NCBI GenBank assembly: GCA_018105865.1
Contig: CM030867.1
Location: 8,044,619 to 8,108,618, forward strand
Length of the DNA stretch: 64,000 nt
Direction: 5' to 3'
Origin: Metaphire vulgaris
Taxonomy: Eukaryota; Annelida; Clitellata; Crassiclitellata; Megascolecidae
The notes under the pieces were generated by a model. It made no database searches. It saw only the letters and a program-made list of their open reading frames with translations, and was not told the DNA's origin. Position numbers and translations under genes: made by a program. Below are positions 55,178-64,000 of the stretch, in pieces (positions within the stretch are counted from its first letter, which is position 1; each line of letters starts with the position of its first letter).

Positions 55178-55636
55178 TCACATATGTGGCGACCCCGCCG
55201 GCTCGCGGTCTCGTAGCGCGGCCGGCGGTCGGGCGGCCCCCAACGCCCGCTCGGTCTCCCGATCGCCATCAGCCGCCGACTCTGCCTGATCGGCGGCGTC
55301 AGTTTCCCTTTCCGGCTCTCCGACATCAGAGGAGGTGTCCGCGGCTGCCGGGCAGGCAGAACACTGAGGATGGCCGCTCCTCAACGTAGGGTTCTCGTTT
55401 TCCTCCTCTGACTCTCTATCCGTTCCGGCTCCGGCCTCGTCCGAGAGACCCTTTAACTCATGCCTCTTATCGCTGGCCACCGCTTGGTCTCGGCGCCTTA
55501 AGCGATTTCGATAGGTATTCCTGGTCTCTGGCTTCGACTTGGCCCCACGTCTCTTCATTCTCGGCAATTTAGCCGTCTTCCGCTCTCTTATAGACAGGCG
55601 GCGTTGTCTCTTGGCTTCCTTACACGCTTTCACCAA
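55178..55636 (-). CDS. Unrecognised highly charged ORF in the GC-rich block
   Basis: A 152-residue frame on the complement: basic start (KEAKRQRRLSIRERKTAK...MKRRGAKSK), an acidic middle (DRESEEENEN), then Asp/Glu/Arg-rich repeats. No membrane segment or enzyme motif. It could be the start of a gag-like protein of the LTR-like block, or a chance frame in GC-rich sequence. Confidence 0.3.
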   Translation of the reverse strand: MVKACKEAKRQRRLSIRERKTAKLPRMKRRGAKSKPETRNTYRNRLRRRDQAVASDKRHELKGLSDEAGAGTDRESEEENENPTLRSGHPQCSACPAAADTSSDVGEPERETDAADQAESAADGDRETERALGAARPPAALRDREPAGSPHM

Positions 55637-56769
55637 ACCCGAGGTTATCCGTGCCTGAATGGACGGCGGTCCACTCTTTTCCTGGCCGTCGATTCACTCA
55701 AACTGTCTCCCCGCGCCTTTACGACAGGCGGGCGTCTGTCTCCTCTCTTGGCTCAGAATTGACCTCCTGGGCACTAACGTGACCTCAGGTAGGCGAGGTT
55801 CATCACAGCCAAGGCTCACCTTCACGGACAGTGCGCTGAGACTCCGGCGTCACAGCGACTTTCAAAGACACGCACACAACTTGCCTTTATTGGTTTATTT
55901 TTATTTATTTATTAATAAACCAAGCAACAAATGACAACAATGGCTACAGTGGCAACACTGGTAACACGGACAAAGACGCGGTAGCTAGACGCAGTCCGGC
56001 AGCCACAATAACTAGCGCACAGGAACTGCAATCAATAGCCTTTGATACGTCAATATGAAACGATAAGCTTTAGCACTTTAAACGGGCTCCAAATACTCGC
56101 TTTCAATCGCTGTGCTTTCTTTACTCTATCGCTTCACAGTATAAGCGAGCACACCAAGAAAAGACGATCTCATGACAAAGACTGACATTTTCAGAGTTTT
56201 GAAACTTTTTGACGGACACTGTCAGGGTGACTTTTGAAGAATAAAAATTATTTAGGGGTTTTGTTTTAGCGGGAATCAAAATTAGCGGGATAAGTTTGGA
56301 GGAAGTAGAAAAAGAGGGAGGGAGCGTCTTCCGGGAGAGTAGCCGCCATGACGATGCGTTTTGTTGTAATGGAGTCTTGAATTTGGTGTTATATTTTTAT
56401 GATTTAATTAAAATATATGAAAATACGACAAGTCGTAGTCATCGTTAGAGTTCGACTCAACTGCTATACGTCAGCGCGATCAGGAGCACCGGTCGAGGCT
56501 GACAGACACTTAGGCGGATTTTTCGTCTGTAGTCTGTATTTCCGCGTAGTTACCGTCAATGGGAAAAAGTAGGGACCTGTCTAATAGCGTTTACGTTAGC
56601 GGTGGTCAGAGGCCTCGTCTACGGCTAAGCGACGCGGCAATCGCTCCTACCAGATGGGCGCGCGTCTCAAGCGGACTTTAGTTTAACAGCCGCCTGCGTC
56701 CGCCTAGTGAGGCGGGCTACATAAATTCCCATATTTCGGAGATTTTCGATTTTTAGAACCAGCCCTTGA

Positions 56770-57112
56770 GGGCGCTCGCTCCCAAATAGAAACATACAAA
56801 ATAATGACTGGGAAAGTAGATGTGCCATATGATCGATTCTTTACATTGGCACACTATAGCAGCACAAGAGGCCACAAGTGCAAATTGTTTAAGCAGAGGG
56901 TTGGTCCAAGAAAGAAAAACTTTTTTAGTGCAAGGGTTGTGGACAAATGGAACAGTTTGGACGAGGTGGGAGTGACAGTTGAAACAGTGAACGGATTCAA
57001 AGGCTATCTAGATAAACTAGGTTATTGAATGCAGATGGTTACATCAGTGGTTTTCACACAGGCTTACTTAGCCTCCTAAACCACTTAAAATCACATTATT
57101 ATTATTATTATT
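56770..57112 (+). mobile_element. CR1-like LINE, 5'-truncated, intact tail
   Basis: Frame 56804-57028 encodes TGKVDVPYDRFFTLAHYSST, KLFKQRVGPRKKNFFSARVV, DKWNSLDEV and GFKGYLDKLGY, the C-terminus of CR1-type polyproteins. The 3' UTR and (ATT)n tail end at 57112. The downstream 220 bp are almost identical to 23238-23457. Inserted in the GC-rich block. Confidence 0.85.
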
Positions 57113-57847
57113 ATAAATGTCCCCCTCTACGCGTTTTGTCCGTCAGGAAGCTTAACTTCGGACCCACCCCCCGGGCGTCGTCGGCAGCGGCGAAAGACGC
57201 TTCGCCGCCGGCGCCGCGCATCGCCGTCAGGACCCAAGGCAATTAAACAGTCTTGGTCAGGACCTGTTCCCCGGGCGCCGCTCTTTAGGCGGAATTTTGA
57301 ACTGTAGGGCTACGTCCGCTTAGATGCCGTCAGGGCGGGGAACCTAAGCAGTGGCGTCGTCGTTATCGGTGGTAAGCGACCACCTCTACGGGCCCAGCCC
57401 TTCGCTAACCACCCCTGGTAGCCCGGGCGCCAGTGTTCAGGCGTACGCATCGACTACACAGCCGGCCGGCCGCTGCGTTCTCTCTCCTTCTTTCCATCGC
57501 TCCAACCGCCTGTTCCCTTCGTCAGCAGCCAGCCAGCCGCCGTCTCCGCGCAGCCTCTGTCAAACAGGCGACGGTCTTTCAGCGGCCAAACTCTCTACTT
57601 GCTAAAGACCGAAGGCTCGGGAACCATAAACCGTTGCCGGTTTATACAACTTATCTCTCGGTCTTTGGGCGGCCGTGGCGATTCTAATAATTTTACCGAA
57701 GCCATTGCGTCTTAGCCTAACGCGTGCTCTGTCCGTTTTACATGAATTAAAACTTTATTAATTAATTAAAATTAGTACAAAAACATTATTATAACGCTAA
57801 TTAATTAGATTAAATTATTAACTAACAAGTTTATACAGTTAAGCAAT

Positions 57848-57920
<73 letters not shown>
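57848..57920. repeat. (AAT)n microsatellite
   Basis: About 24 aat units next to the right end of the GC-rich block. Confidence 0.9.
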
Positions 57921-58159
57921 GCTATCTGTGGCACATGGTCGCCACACATAGCCCTGATATGCCTCCTTTGTCTTTATAAAAAAATTAGCGTATGGCTTCT
58001 GTACACATCAGATTTTAACTTAAGTCTGGTTGAGTGCATTCGCTCAGTTCTCCAGCCTTAATCTTTTCCATCATTTTATCGGAATCGTAGTAATAAGTTA
58101 CATTTAAAAAGTAGCATAGACGGTTAGCTAGAAATGCAATGTGAAGAACGTAAACTATG

Positions 58160-58886
58160 AATGAATGTCTCGAGAGTCTATGTGTACGTTCATATATTTA
58201 TAGTGCACACCTCGACCACAAGTCTAGAGGAAACTGCCGGAAAAGTGGGTCTAAGGATAAGCAGAGAAAAATCAAAAATCATGCCTTCGTTCACATGGAT
58301 GAAATAAATGCAAATTTAGAGAAAATAACTGAAGAAGAGGTAGCAGCAGCAATAAAAGAACTAAAGAACAACAAATCAGCAGGAATGGATCAAATACCAG
58401 CGGAACTTCTAAAAGCAGGAGGTAAAAGCCTAGTCAGTGAACTCACAAAAATCCTAAACAAGTGTTGGAAGGACCAAAAGCTACCTAAAGAATGGAAAGA
58501 AGGAATAATAATAAAATTACCCAAGAAAGGTGATCTAGCAGACTGCAACAATTAGGCTGATCGCCTAAGCGATTCCGTGACGTCATGCATATAATTAAAA
58601 TAAATAGGTCAAACTGCGCTCAGCTGTTTATGCAAATGTGGACAGCGAAGAGCTAGTGGACAAGGCGTCAAGCACTGCAAGCAGCGCGTTTTTCGAAATA
58701 AAGCTGTTAGAATCAGACGTTCCAGGAGCAAAACTTCGCCGTAGTGATGTTACAAACAATTCAGTTGTTGAATTAAAACGTTGGCTAGAGTGCAGACCGG
58801 AAAAAGGATGAACTTGTGCATAGGCAATGTCTAATATAGCGTTAAGTAAAATGTGGTCATGCCGTTTTTTTAATCATCTTAATTTG

Positions 58887-58959
<73 letters not shown>

Positions 58960-60350
58960 CATACATGTTAAGTTAAGCAATGCTAATAAAGAATAAACGA
59001 CGATCTTGAGAATTTCAATGTTAACATTTCAATTTTGAGTTATAATTTTTAAACAAATTTCTTGTTGGCTCTTCATCCTAGCCAGAATAAATTAACTAGT
59101 TATAGAGATTTTTAGTAGGCGACGACCCACGAGTACGAGTGAAACTGCAGTGATATCATGTAGGATGGTTAAACGTTTGACCAGTAGCGTCATTTCACAC
59201 TTTTATGGGGGCGAGATAATTTTATGGTCAAATTTTGACAAATTTTTGCAAATCTTAGGCATTTTTTGCAAATTTTGGGAAATTTTAGGCAATTTTGGCA
59301 AATGACGCCACTCCGTTTGGCTAGTAGGCATCAAACTTTAACAGTTACTGAACGTATGCCCTCAGCCCTGTGCCCCGTCCATGAAAATATGCAATTTGAT
59401 ATTATTTGAAGGTAGGATTGCATGATGTGTGGAGTTGGCCTGTAGAGGATCCGGATTCATCGGAGTTGGCCCAGTTGGATCTAAGAAGTGCTTGTTGCAA
59501 ATGTCCATCTGGTAATGTTCCCGATAGTAAAGTTCTCTCGTCGACATGCTACAGCCCACCTCTCTGCTTTTGCTCTGTCAGTCGACGACTCGACGGGCCG
59601 GGGAACTGTATAAAACGAACCCCTTCTTTCAAACAAATGTCAGTTTTCCTATTGTCATTTGCACATGTTCCATAACAAGTTAACAACAGTGTTTGATGGG
59701 CATACTTAATTTTATCGCGGAACAAATTAAACTTTAAGAAATCTATTTAGTAATTCACACAATACCGCGTGAATTCAACTATCTAATGGCCACATTTGCA
59801 TACGCATGCGCAGTGAGCGTGACCTCCTTTAGGACCGATTCTAATTTTAGTTCTGCGATAAGCCTAATTGGAGAGGCATCACATTACTATCAGTTACAGG
59901 AAAAGTTTTTGTAACATATTACTAAAAAGATTGAAAGATGAAATCGACTTAAAACTAAGAGAAGAACAAGCAGGCTTCAGAAAAAACAGATCATGCAGTG
60001 AACAAATATTCACCCTAAGAAATATTATTGAGCAAAGCTTAGAGTTTCAACAATCAATGAGTATAAACTTTATAGACTTTAAAAAAGCATTCGACAGCAT
60101 TCACAGAGAAGCAATGTGGAATATTTTGAAATTATATGGAATACCAAAAAAATTCATCAACATCTTCCGTATTATCTATGAAAACTCAAGATGCTGCATA
60201 ATAACAGAAGGTACCTTCAGTCTGAAGGTGGTATGACAGAATTCTTTAATATACTTACAGGGGTGAAACAAGGCTGCAACTAGTCACCATTCCTCTTCCT
60301 GATAGTTATAGATTATATCCTAAGAACTTGTCTATAGCATGGTCTAAATT
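58160..60350 (+). pseudogene. RTE-like LINE, reverse transcriptase N-terminal half, split by a 1.3-kb element
   Basis: The first frame (58157-58555) carries EEVAAAIKELKNNKSAGMDQ, AELLKAGG, LPKEWKEGIIIKLPKKGDL and ADCNN. The second (59868-60236) continues WRGITLLSVTGKVF, LREEQAGFRKNRSCSEQIF and FIDFKKAFDSIHREAMW (the catalytic AFD box). GVKQGC follows at ~60262, then stops. These are the classic palm and fingers blocks of RTE-type LINEs. The copy lacks the YADD half. The gap is the element at 58554-59865. Confidence 0.8.
58554..59865. mobile_element. 1.3-kb element with AGGCTGATCGC ends and a 4-bp AATT duplication
   Basis: Ends aggctgatcgc and gcgataagcct, inverted with one mismatch. AATT at 58550-58553 and 59866-59869. 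Removing it with one AATT rejoins the LINE reading frame exactly (aac-aat-tgg). Contains (CA)n(TA)n at 58893-58959 and no recognisable transposase. A 4-bp duplication is unlike hAT (8), Mutator (9) or mariner (TA); Sola- or Chapaev-type elements make 4-bp duplications. A shorter relative is at 44196-44576. Confidence 0.8.
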
Positions 60351-60937
60351 TTGAAATATTATAAAGTTACGGCCCGCTTAAGTATCGAAAATAGCACATA
60401 TGGCTATCTACTTGAAAAGTTTGGGAGCCACTGGCGAAGTCTATGGCTTAGCCCAATTAATTAGGCCTACCTTTAAAGTTTTCTCAGTTTTTGTCCGGTT
60501 ACATTTCAGAAAATCGCTGCTAAATCTGAGAGAAATGAAACTGGTTTCGTCGCCGACGTTGACTCGGCTCATTCTCGCCGCCATGTTGATAATAGTATTC
60601 GGAAGATCGACTTCGAGAGTGTTCGGTGACTTCACGCGACGCGGTTTCACTAACCGGCAGAATCTAGCGGGTAACAACACCCAGTGGCGATTGGCGAAGC
60701 CAGGATTTAGAAATAGAGGGGGGCACATCGAAATTTTTGGGTAAACAAGTCTTGGCGAGCAAAAAGGGTCCTCGTGTCAAGCGCTTTAAACTGCGACACA
60801 GCCTCTTCCATCACTCTGCTCCCTACTCCCCAAAATTACTCAACGGTTTTGAGCAAATTCCACGACCGGTCCAAGCCCGAATAGGGGGGGGGGTTGCGGA
60901 AAAGGGTAGCACTACCAGTCCTAGATAGCAAACATCA
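60351..60937. other. Unassigned, with one hAT-type end
   Basis: cccagtggcgattggcgaag at 60690 looks like a CAGTGGCGA hAT end without a partner. The frame 60400-60744 has no motif. Confidence 0.35.
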
Positions 60938-61015
60938 TCATCGTCATCATCATCATCATCATCGTCGTCGTCGGCATTATCATCATCATCTCATCATCAC
61001 CACCACCATCATCAT
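60938..61015. repeat. (ATC)n microsatellite
   Basis: Interrupted atc/tcg array. Confidence 0.9.
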
Positions 61016-61351
61016 CATGTGCCATTTTCGAATCGAAGGTTGGTTAGTCGCAAGTTGTCGCCACTTATCTGGATTCTCAACAATTCCTTTTTAGTTGTCC
61101 ATAGTTTTCAAACAAGGATAGATAGCAATTGCACGTCGTTTATACTTTATAGCTAATGTTGAAAGCTCGCGGCGCGATATTGTAAAATGAGATAAGATTT
61201 TACAGATTTTAATACACTATGTAATTCCCACAAAGTTCATTCAAGACACCAAAACCGGAAGAGCCTAGTCTAATAGACTCTACTTCCTCGACCGGAAGCA
61301 AAGACATAGAATAGTTTAAAGCTATATACAATACAATAATTATCACAGCGC
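61016..61351. other. Unassigned
   Basis: No gene or element ends recognised. A short inverted pair, accggaagagcc and tcgaccggaagc (61253-61307), is noted without interpretation. Confidence 0.35.
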
Positions 61352-61359
61352 CGCCTAGG

Positions 61360-61961
61360 CAGTGATGGGCAAGATACTATTTTGAAAATAGTATTTCTAT
61401 TTTAAAAATAAAAAATACTATTTTATTTTCTATTTTAAAAATACTTTTTAAAATTATTTTATTTCATTATTTTCAAAATAGTTTTAAGAAGTATTTGTGA
61501 CCTTAAGGAAATACTTTTCCAAAATACTTTTTCAAAATAAAAATTTAAGAATTTTATCTAAGTTTGTTGTCAACTTGTAAGGCTAACAGACTTACACTGT
61601 TCTTGTGAGTTGTTCTCGTGTTCAACAGTTCAGGAATTATGCTAACTTTGCCGAGGAACTGACATTTGCGGTTGGTTTTTTAGTTTTTACTGGCCATAAT
61701 GGACGATGGACTGTGTTGAATCTGCTGCTGTAGAAAACCTTAATACAATATTGTGATGCAATGCAAGAATCAATTTATTGACGTAAGGCAAAGTATTTTA
61801 CGAAAGTATTTTCCAAAAAGTATTTTGAAAATACTATTTTATTTTGTATTATGCAAATACTTTTGTAAAGTATTTCATTTTGTTATTTTCAAAATACTTT
61901 TTTTGCACTATTTTATTTTCTATTTTGAAAATACTTTTGAAAAGTATTTTGCCCATCACTG
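61360..61961. mobile_element. hAT MITE, CAGTGATGGGC ends
   Basis: Ends cagtgatgggcaag and ttgcccatcactg. A perfect 8-bp duplication cgcctagg at 61352-61359 and 61962-61969. The interior is TATTTT/AAAATA-rich with pairing halves. Shares terminal bases with 716-1246. Confidence 0.9.
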
Positions 61962-62090
61962 CGCCTAGGGACTAAAACTTACCCAACCATTGGAAGAATA
62001 AGTCAACTCACAACACTATATTAGAGGCTAAGCTATTCGTTGGGTCTTTACTTTTCATCAGAAGTGAATTACTATTACTTATCTTTTTCT

Positions 62091-62379
62091 GGGGCGGGAA
62101 GTTAGCAGAGTGGTAACAACACTGGACGATAGAACAGAAGGTCGCGTGTTCGATCCCCGCAGGAGCCCCTAAGGTCGACTCAGCCTTCATTCGCTAGAGG
62201 GCGGTGGCAACTGAGTAGCAGCTGTGGCTGCGAAGGTAAAGCGCGGGTCTTGAGAAAGCAGTGGCAAACTACTTTAGATTAATGGCTTTAGCCAACTGCG
62301 TCGCTGCTTGCCTGACACCGGAGATCAGCGCCGGGCTCTACGCTTGAAATCGAGTATGGGCGAACCTTTACCTTTACCT
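62091..62379 (+). mobile_element. tRNA-derived SINE
   Basis: A tRNA-like head (ggggcgggaagttagcagag, A-box region; gtgttcgatccccgc, B box), then taaggtcgactcagcctt, a unique body and a cctttacctttacc tail. RNA polymerase III promoter boxes are 40-50 bp apart, as in SINEs. Relatives: 26009 and a head at 20691. Inserted next to repeat R1. Confidence 0.75.
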
Positions 62380-62389
62380 ATCGTTTTCA

Positions 62390-62825
62390 GCGCAAAACTT
62401 CTATAAAATCTGGTAAAACTTTTCTTGCGATTTCGTTCTTTTTTCGTCCAGATTATGAACTGTCCGGAATCAGCGCTGAGAAGGGAGACTTCTTTCAGCC
62501 GTCCTTGGAGGCTTACCTGACGGCGGCGTCGGCGGCGGCTAAGCGTAACCCCGTCTCCCTCGGGTGGTTGATGACGGCCGCCATGCGCCTCTGCGGCGAG
62601 CGACCGGGGGACTGCCTCGGGGTCCCCGCCAGGTGGAGACGCCACGGCGAATGGAACTGGTCGGCGCAGTCCGCTGACGGAGAAGCGAGAAAGGCCGAGG
62701 AAAGACAGCCGCAGATCTCTCGTCGGGCTTCACAAGCAGCCTCTCCGGACTGACTGCGATATAACCCGAAAGGAGTTACCGATTATTATTATTAATTTAA
62801 GGGGCGGATCTGCAGGAACCATAGA
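62390..62825. repeat. Repeat R1, uninterrupted copy
   Basis: Matches 46454-46817 joined to 50797-50880. It therefore shows the pre-insertion state of the nested stack at 46818-50796. The similarity also passes the ggggcggatctgcagg motif at ~62802. Confidence 0.75.
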
Positions 62826-63047
62826 CGCCAATTTCTATTAGGTCTCTAGGATCGAACCTCCACTTTCTGAGAATTTGCCATGGGGAATGGGGAAGGCATA
62901 GGGTTGGAACCCCATTTTCAACCTTTTCATCCAAATTTACGCCAATGGCAGGGACAGAGGGACGCACTTCCGAATCCCACCCGTTTGTTAAATTTCTCAC
63001 TGTAACAGAAGGTCGAAAAGTTATTAAGTTTCTTAAACGCCCAAACT

Positions 63048-63089
<42 letters not shown>
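62826..63089. other. Unassigned, ending in (TA)n
   Basis: No gene seen. (TA)n at 63051-63088 leads directly into the mariner-like element. Confidence 0.5.
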
Positions 63090-63092
<3 letters not shown>

Positions 63093-63851
63093 GGTGTCTA
63101 CGAAAAAAACCCCCCAGCAGGAAAACTTTGATTTCTTAAAAGTTCCTAAATATATTTCTATCAAAATTTTCACCCGTGTACAGCACATATTTCCCCACCT
63201 TTCTGCCAATTATCATCTCATTTGCCTGTAAGATGGCTATTTTGTGAGATATCAAAGTCAAAAATCGATTTTAACGAATCAACAGACAAAATTTTATTGA
63301 TTGTCTAGAAATTTCAGCTTAAACCACAATTGTTCAAGATGGTTATCGGACATAATTGCAAACCCTAACCCTAACCCTAACCTTAATTGCAAAAATTGTT
63401 CGGTATCCAAAGCCAAGCTCCCGCAATGTCTGAATTCGCATCTTATCTTCATTCGATATTTTACCCATTTTGAAAGTTTAAATCAAACTTTTATTGTTAT
63501 GTCGAATTCCGTGAGTTTAAAAACATGTTTATAAAATTACATTCGATTTAAACTTTACTACCAGTACTGGAACAACAACAACAACTGCTACTAATACCAC
63601 CAAAATTGACATGAAGCCAAATTTATGTGAAGCTATAGATATTTAGGCCTGTCATGCTGCGACTGAGTAGTAAAAATCGAAGTTTGACTTTGATATCAAA
63701 CAAAATGGCCATCTTACATGCAAATGAGATGAAAATTGGCAGAAAGGTGGGGAAATATGTGTTGCACAAGTGTGGCAATTTTGATAAAAATATATTTAGG
63801 AACTTTTAAGAAATCAAAGTTTTCCTGCTGGGGGGTTTTTTTCGTAGACAC

Positions 63852-63854
<3 letters not shown>
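63090..63854. mobile_element. Mariner-like MITE with ~80-bp inverted ends
   Basis: Starts cagggtgtctacg and ends cgtagacacctg. The inverted similarity continues through aaccccccagcaggaaaac and tttcttaaaagttcc to ~80 bp, and again further in (gtggggaaatatgtg; catcttacatgcaaatgag). TA on each side lies in (TA)n. Near the centre is aaccctaaccctaaccct (63361). No transposase. Confidence 0.85.

Positions 63855-63906
<52 letters not shown>
63855..63906. repeat. (TA)n tract
   Basis: About 26 TA units after the mariner-like element; the mirror of the tract at 63051. Confidence 0.95.
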
Positions 63907-63908
<2 letters not shown>

Positions 63909-64000
63909 TAAACAATAACAATAGAAGTTTACAATGGTTTTAAGCAGACAAAAGCAAGGACAGGGATAGAAGGACAGGTATACAAACTGAGACTGAAGCA

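Larger units (their letters stand above)
55184..57945. mobile_element. GC-rich LTR-like block with TGTGGCGACC...GGTCGCCACA ends
   Basis: Starts tgtggcgacc and ends ggtcgccaca, with cata on both sides (left ~55180-55183, right following), which fits LTR ends and a 4-bp duplication. The interior is unusually GC-rich for the window, with repeated gccgcc/cggcgg motifs. No polymerase frame seen. Holds a young CR1-like LINE at 56770. Could be a solo LTR or another GC-rich element. Confidence 0.35.

Noticed and set aside
62325..62753. Conserved protein-coding gene in repeat R1 (frames on both strands)
   Set aside because: The frames are conserved in two repeat copies, but both strands are open because of GC-rich sequence, and no family motif is visible.

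Overview
This is a eukaryotic, animal-type genome window. It has spliced genes with GT-AG introns, many 5'-truncated non-LTR retrotransposons, dozens of hAT-type DNA elements, tRNA-derived SINEs, THAP/P-type transposases, TTAGGG-like motifs and long microsatellites. There is no operon, Shine-Dalgarno or phage structure. The repertoire (CR1/L2-like and RTE-like LINEs, P/THAP, Merlin-like and hAT families) suggests a marine invertebrate such as a hemichordate, lancelet, echinoderm or mollusc. I cannot fix the phylum from sequence alone.

Layout. 1-8.6 kb: the best candidate for a host gene, seven small phase-compatible exons (1389-8185) whose introns are full of hAT elements and RTE-like LINE pieces. 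8.9-10.2 kb: LINE tails and four copies of a ~250-bp-spaced module. 10.2-13.5 kb: a nearly full-length THAP/P-element-type transposase gene with a 5'UTR intron and two frameshifts, followed by a TGTC-rich minisatellite. 14.6-18.6 kb: LINE copies, three hAT elements of one family with perfect 8-bp target duplications, and a Mutator-like element carrying opposed telomere-like repeats. 18.8-20.6 kb: a second, broken P-type gene. 21-26.4 kb: TTAA micro-elements, LINE ends, abutting hAT insertions and a composite element with tandem repeats. 26.4-28.8 kb: a broken copy of a dispersed invertebrate gene family, split by a LINE. 29-31.6 kb: Merlin-like and BED-finger hAT remnants.

32.2-39.7 kb: a deeply nested stack. 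A hAT element holds a pogo-like element and another hAT. That second hAT holds a LINE, which holds a third hAT, which holds a fourth-level LINE end. Next come two divergent transposase fragments of one superfamily either side of a (TA)n tract. 40-46.4 kb: LINE ends, hAT elements and a candidate secreted Cys-rich first exon. 46.4-50.9 kb: a second nested stack of three elements, each with a perfect 8-bp duplication; the pre-insertion sequence survives at 62.4-62.8 kb. 51-55.1 kb: a LINE with endonuclease and reverse transcriptase, split by a hAT. 55.2-57.9 kb: a GC-rich, LTR-like block. 58.2-60.4 kb: an RTE-like LINE split by a 1.3-kb element with a 4-bp target duplication. 61-64 kb: a hAT element, a SINE, and a mariner-like element sitting in (TA)n.

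Most open reading frames here belong to transposons at different stages of decay. The main value of the window is that insertion order can be read directly from target duplications, from reading frames that rejoin across elements, and from paired copies within the window. All family names come from motif recognition by eye; no search was run.
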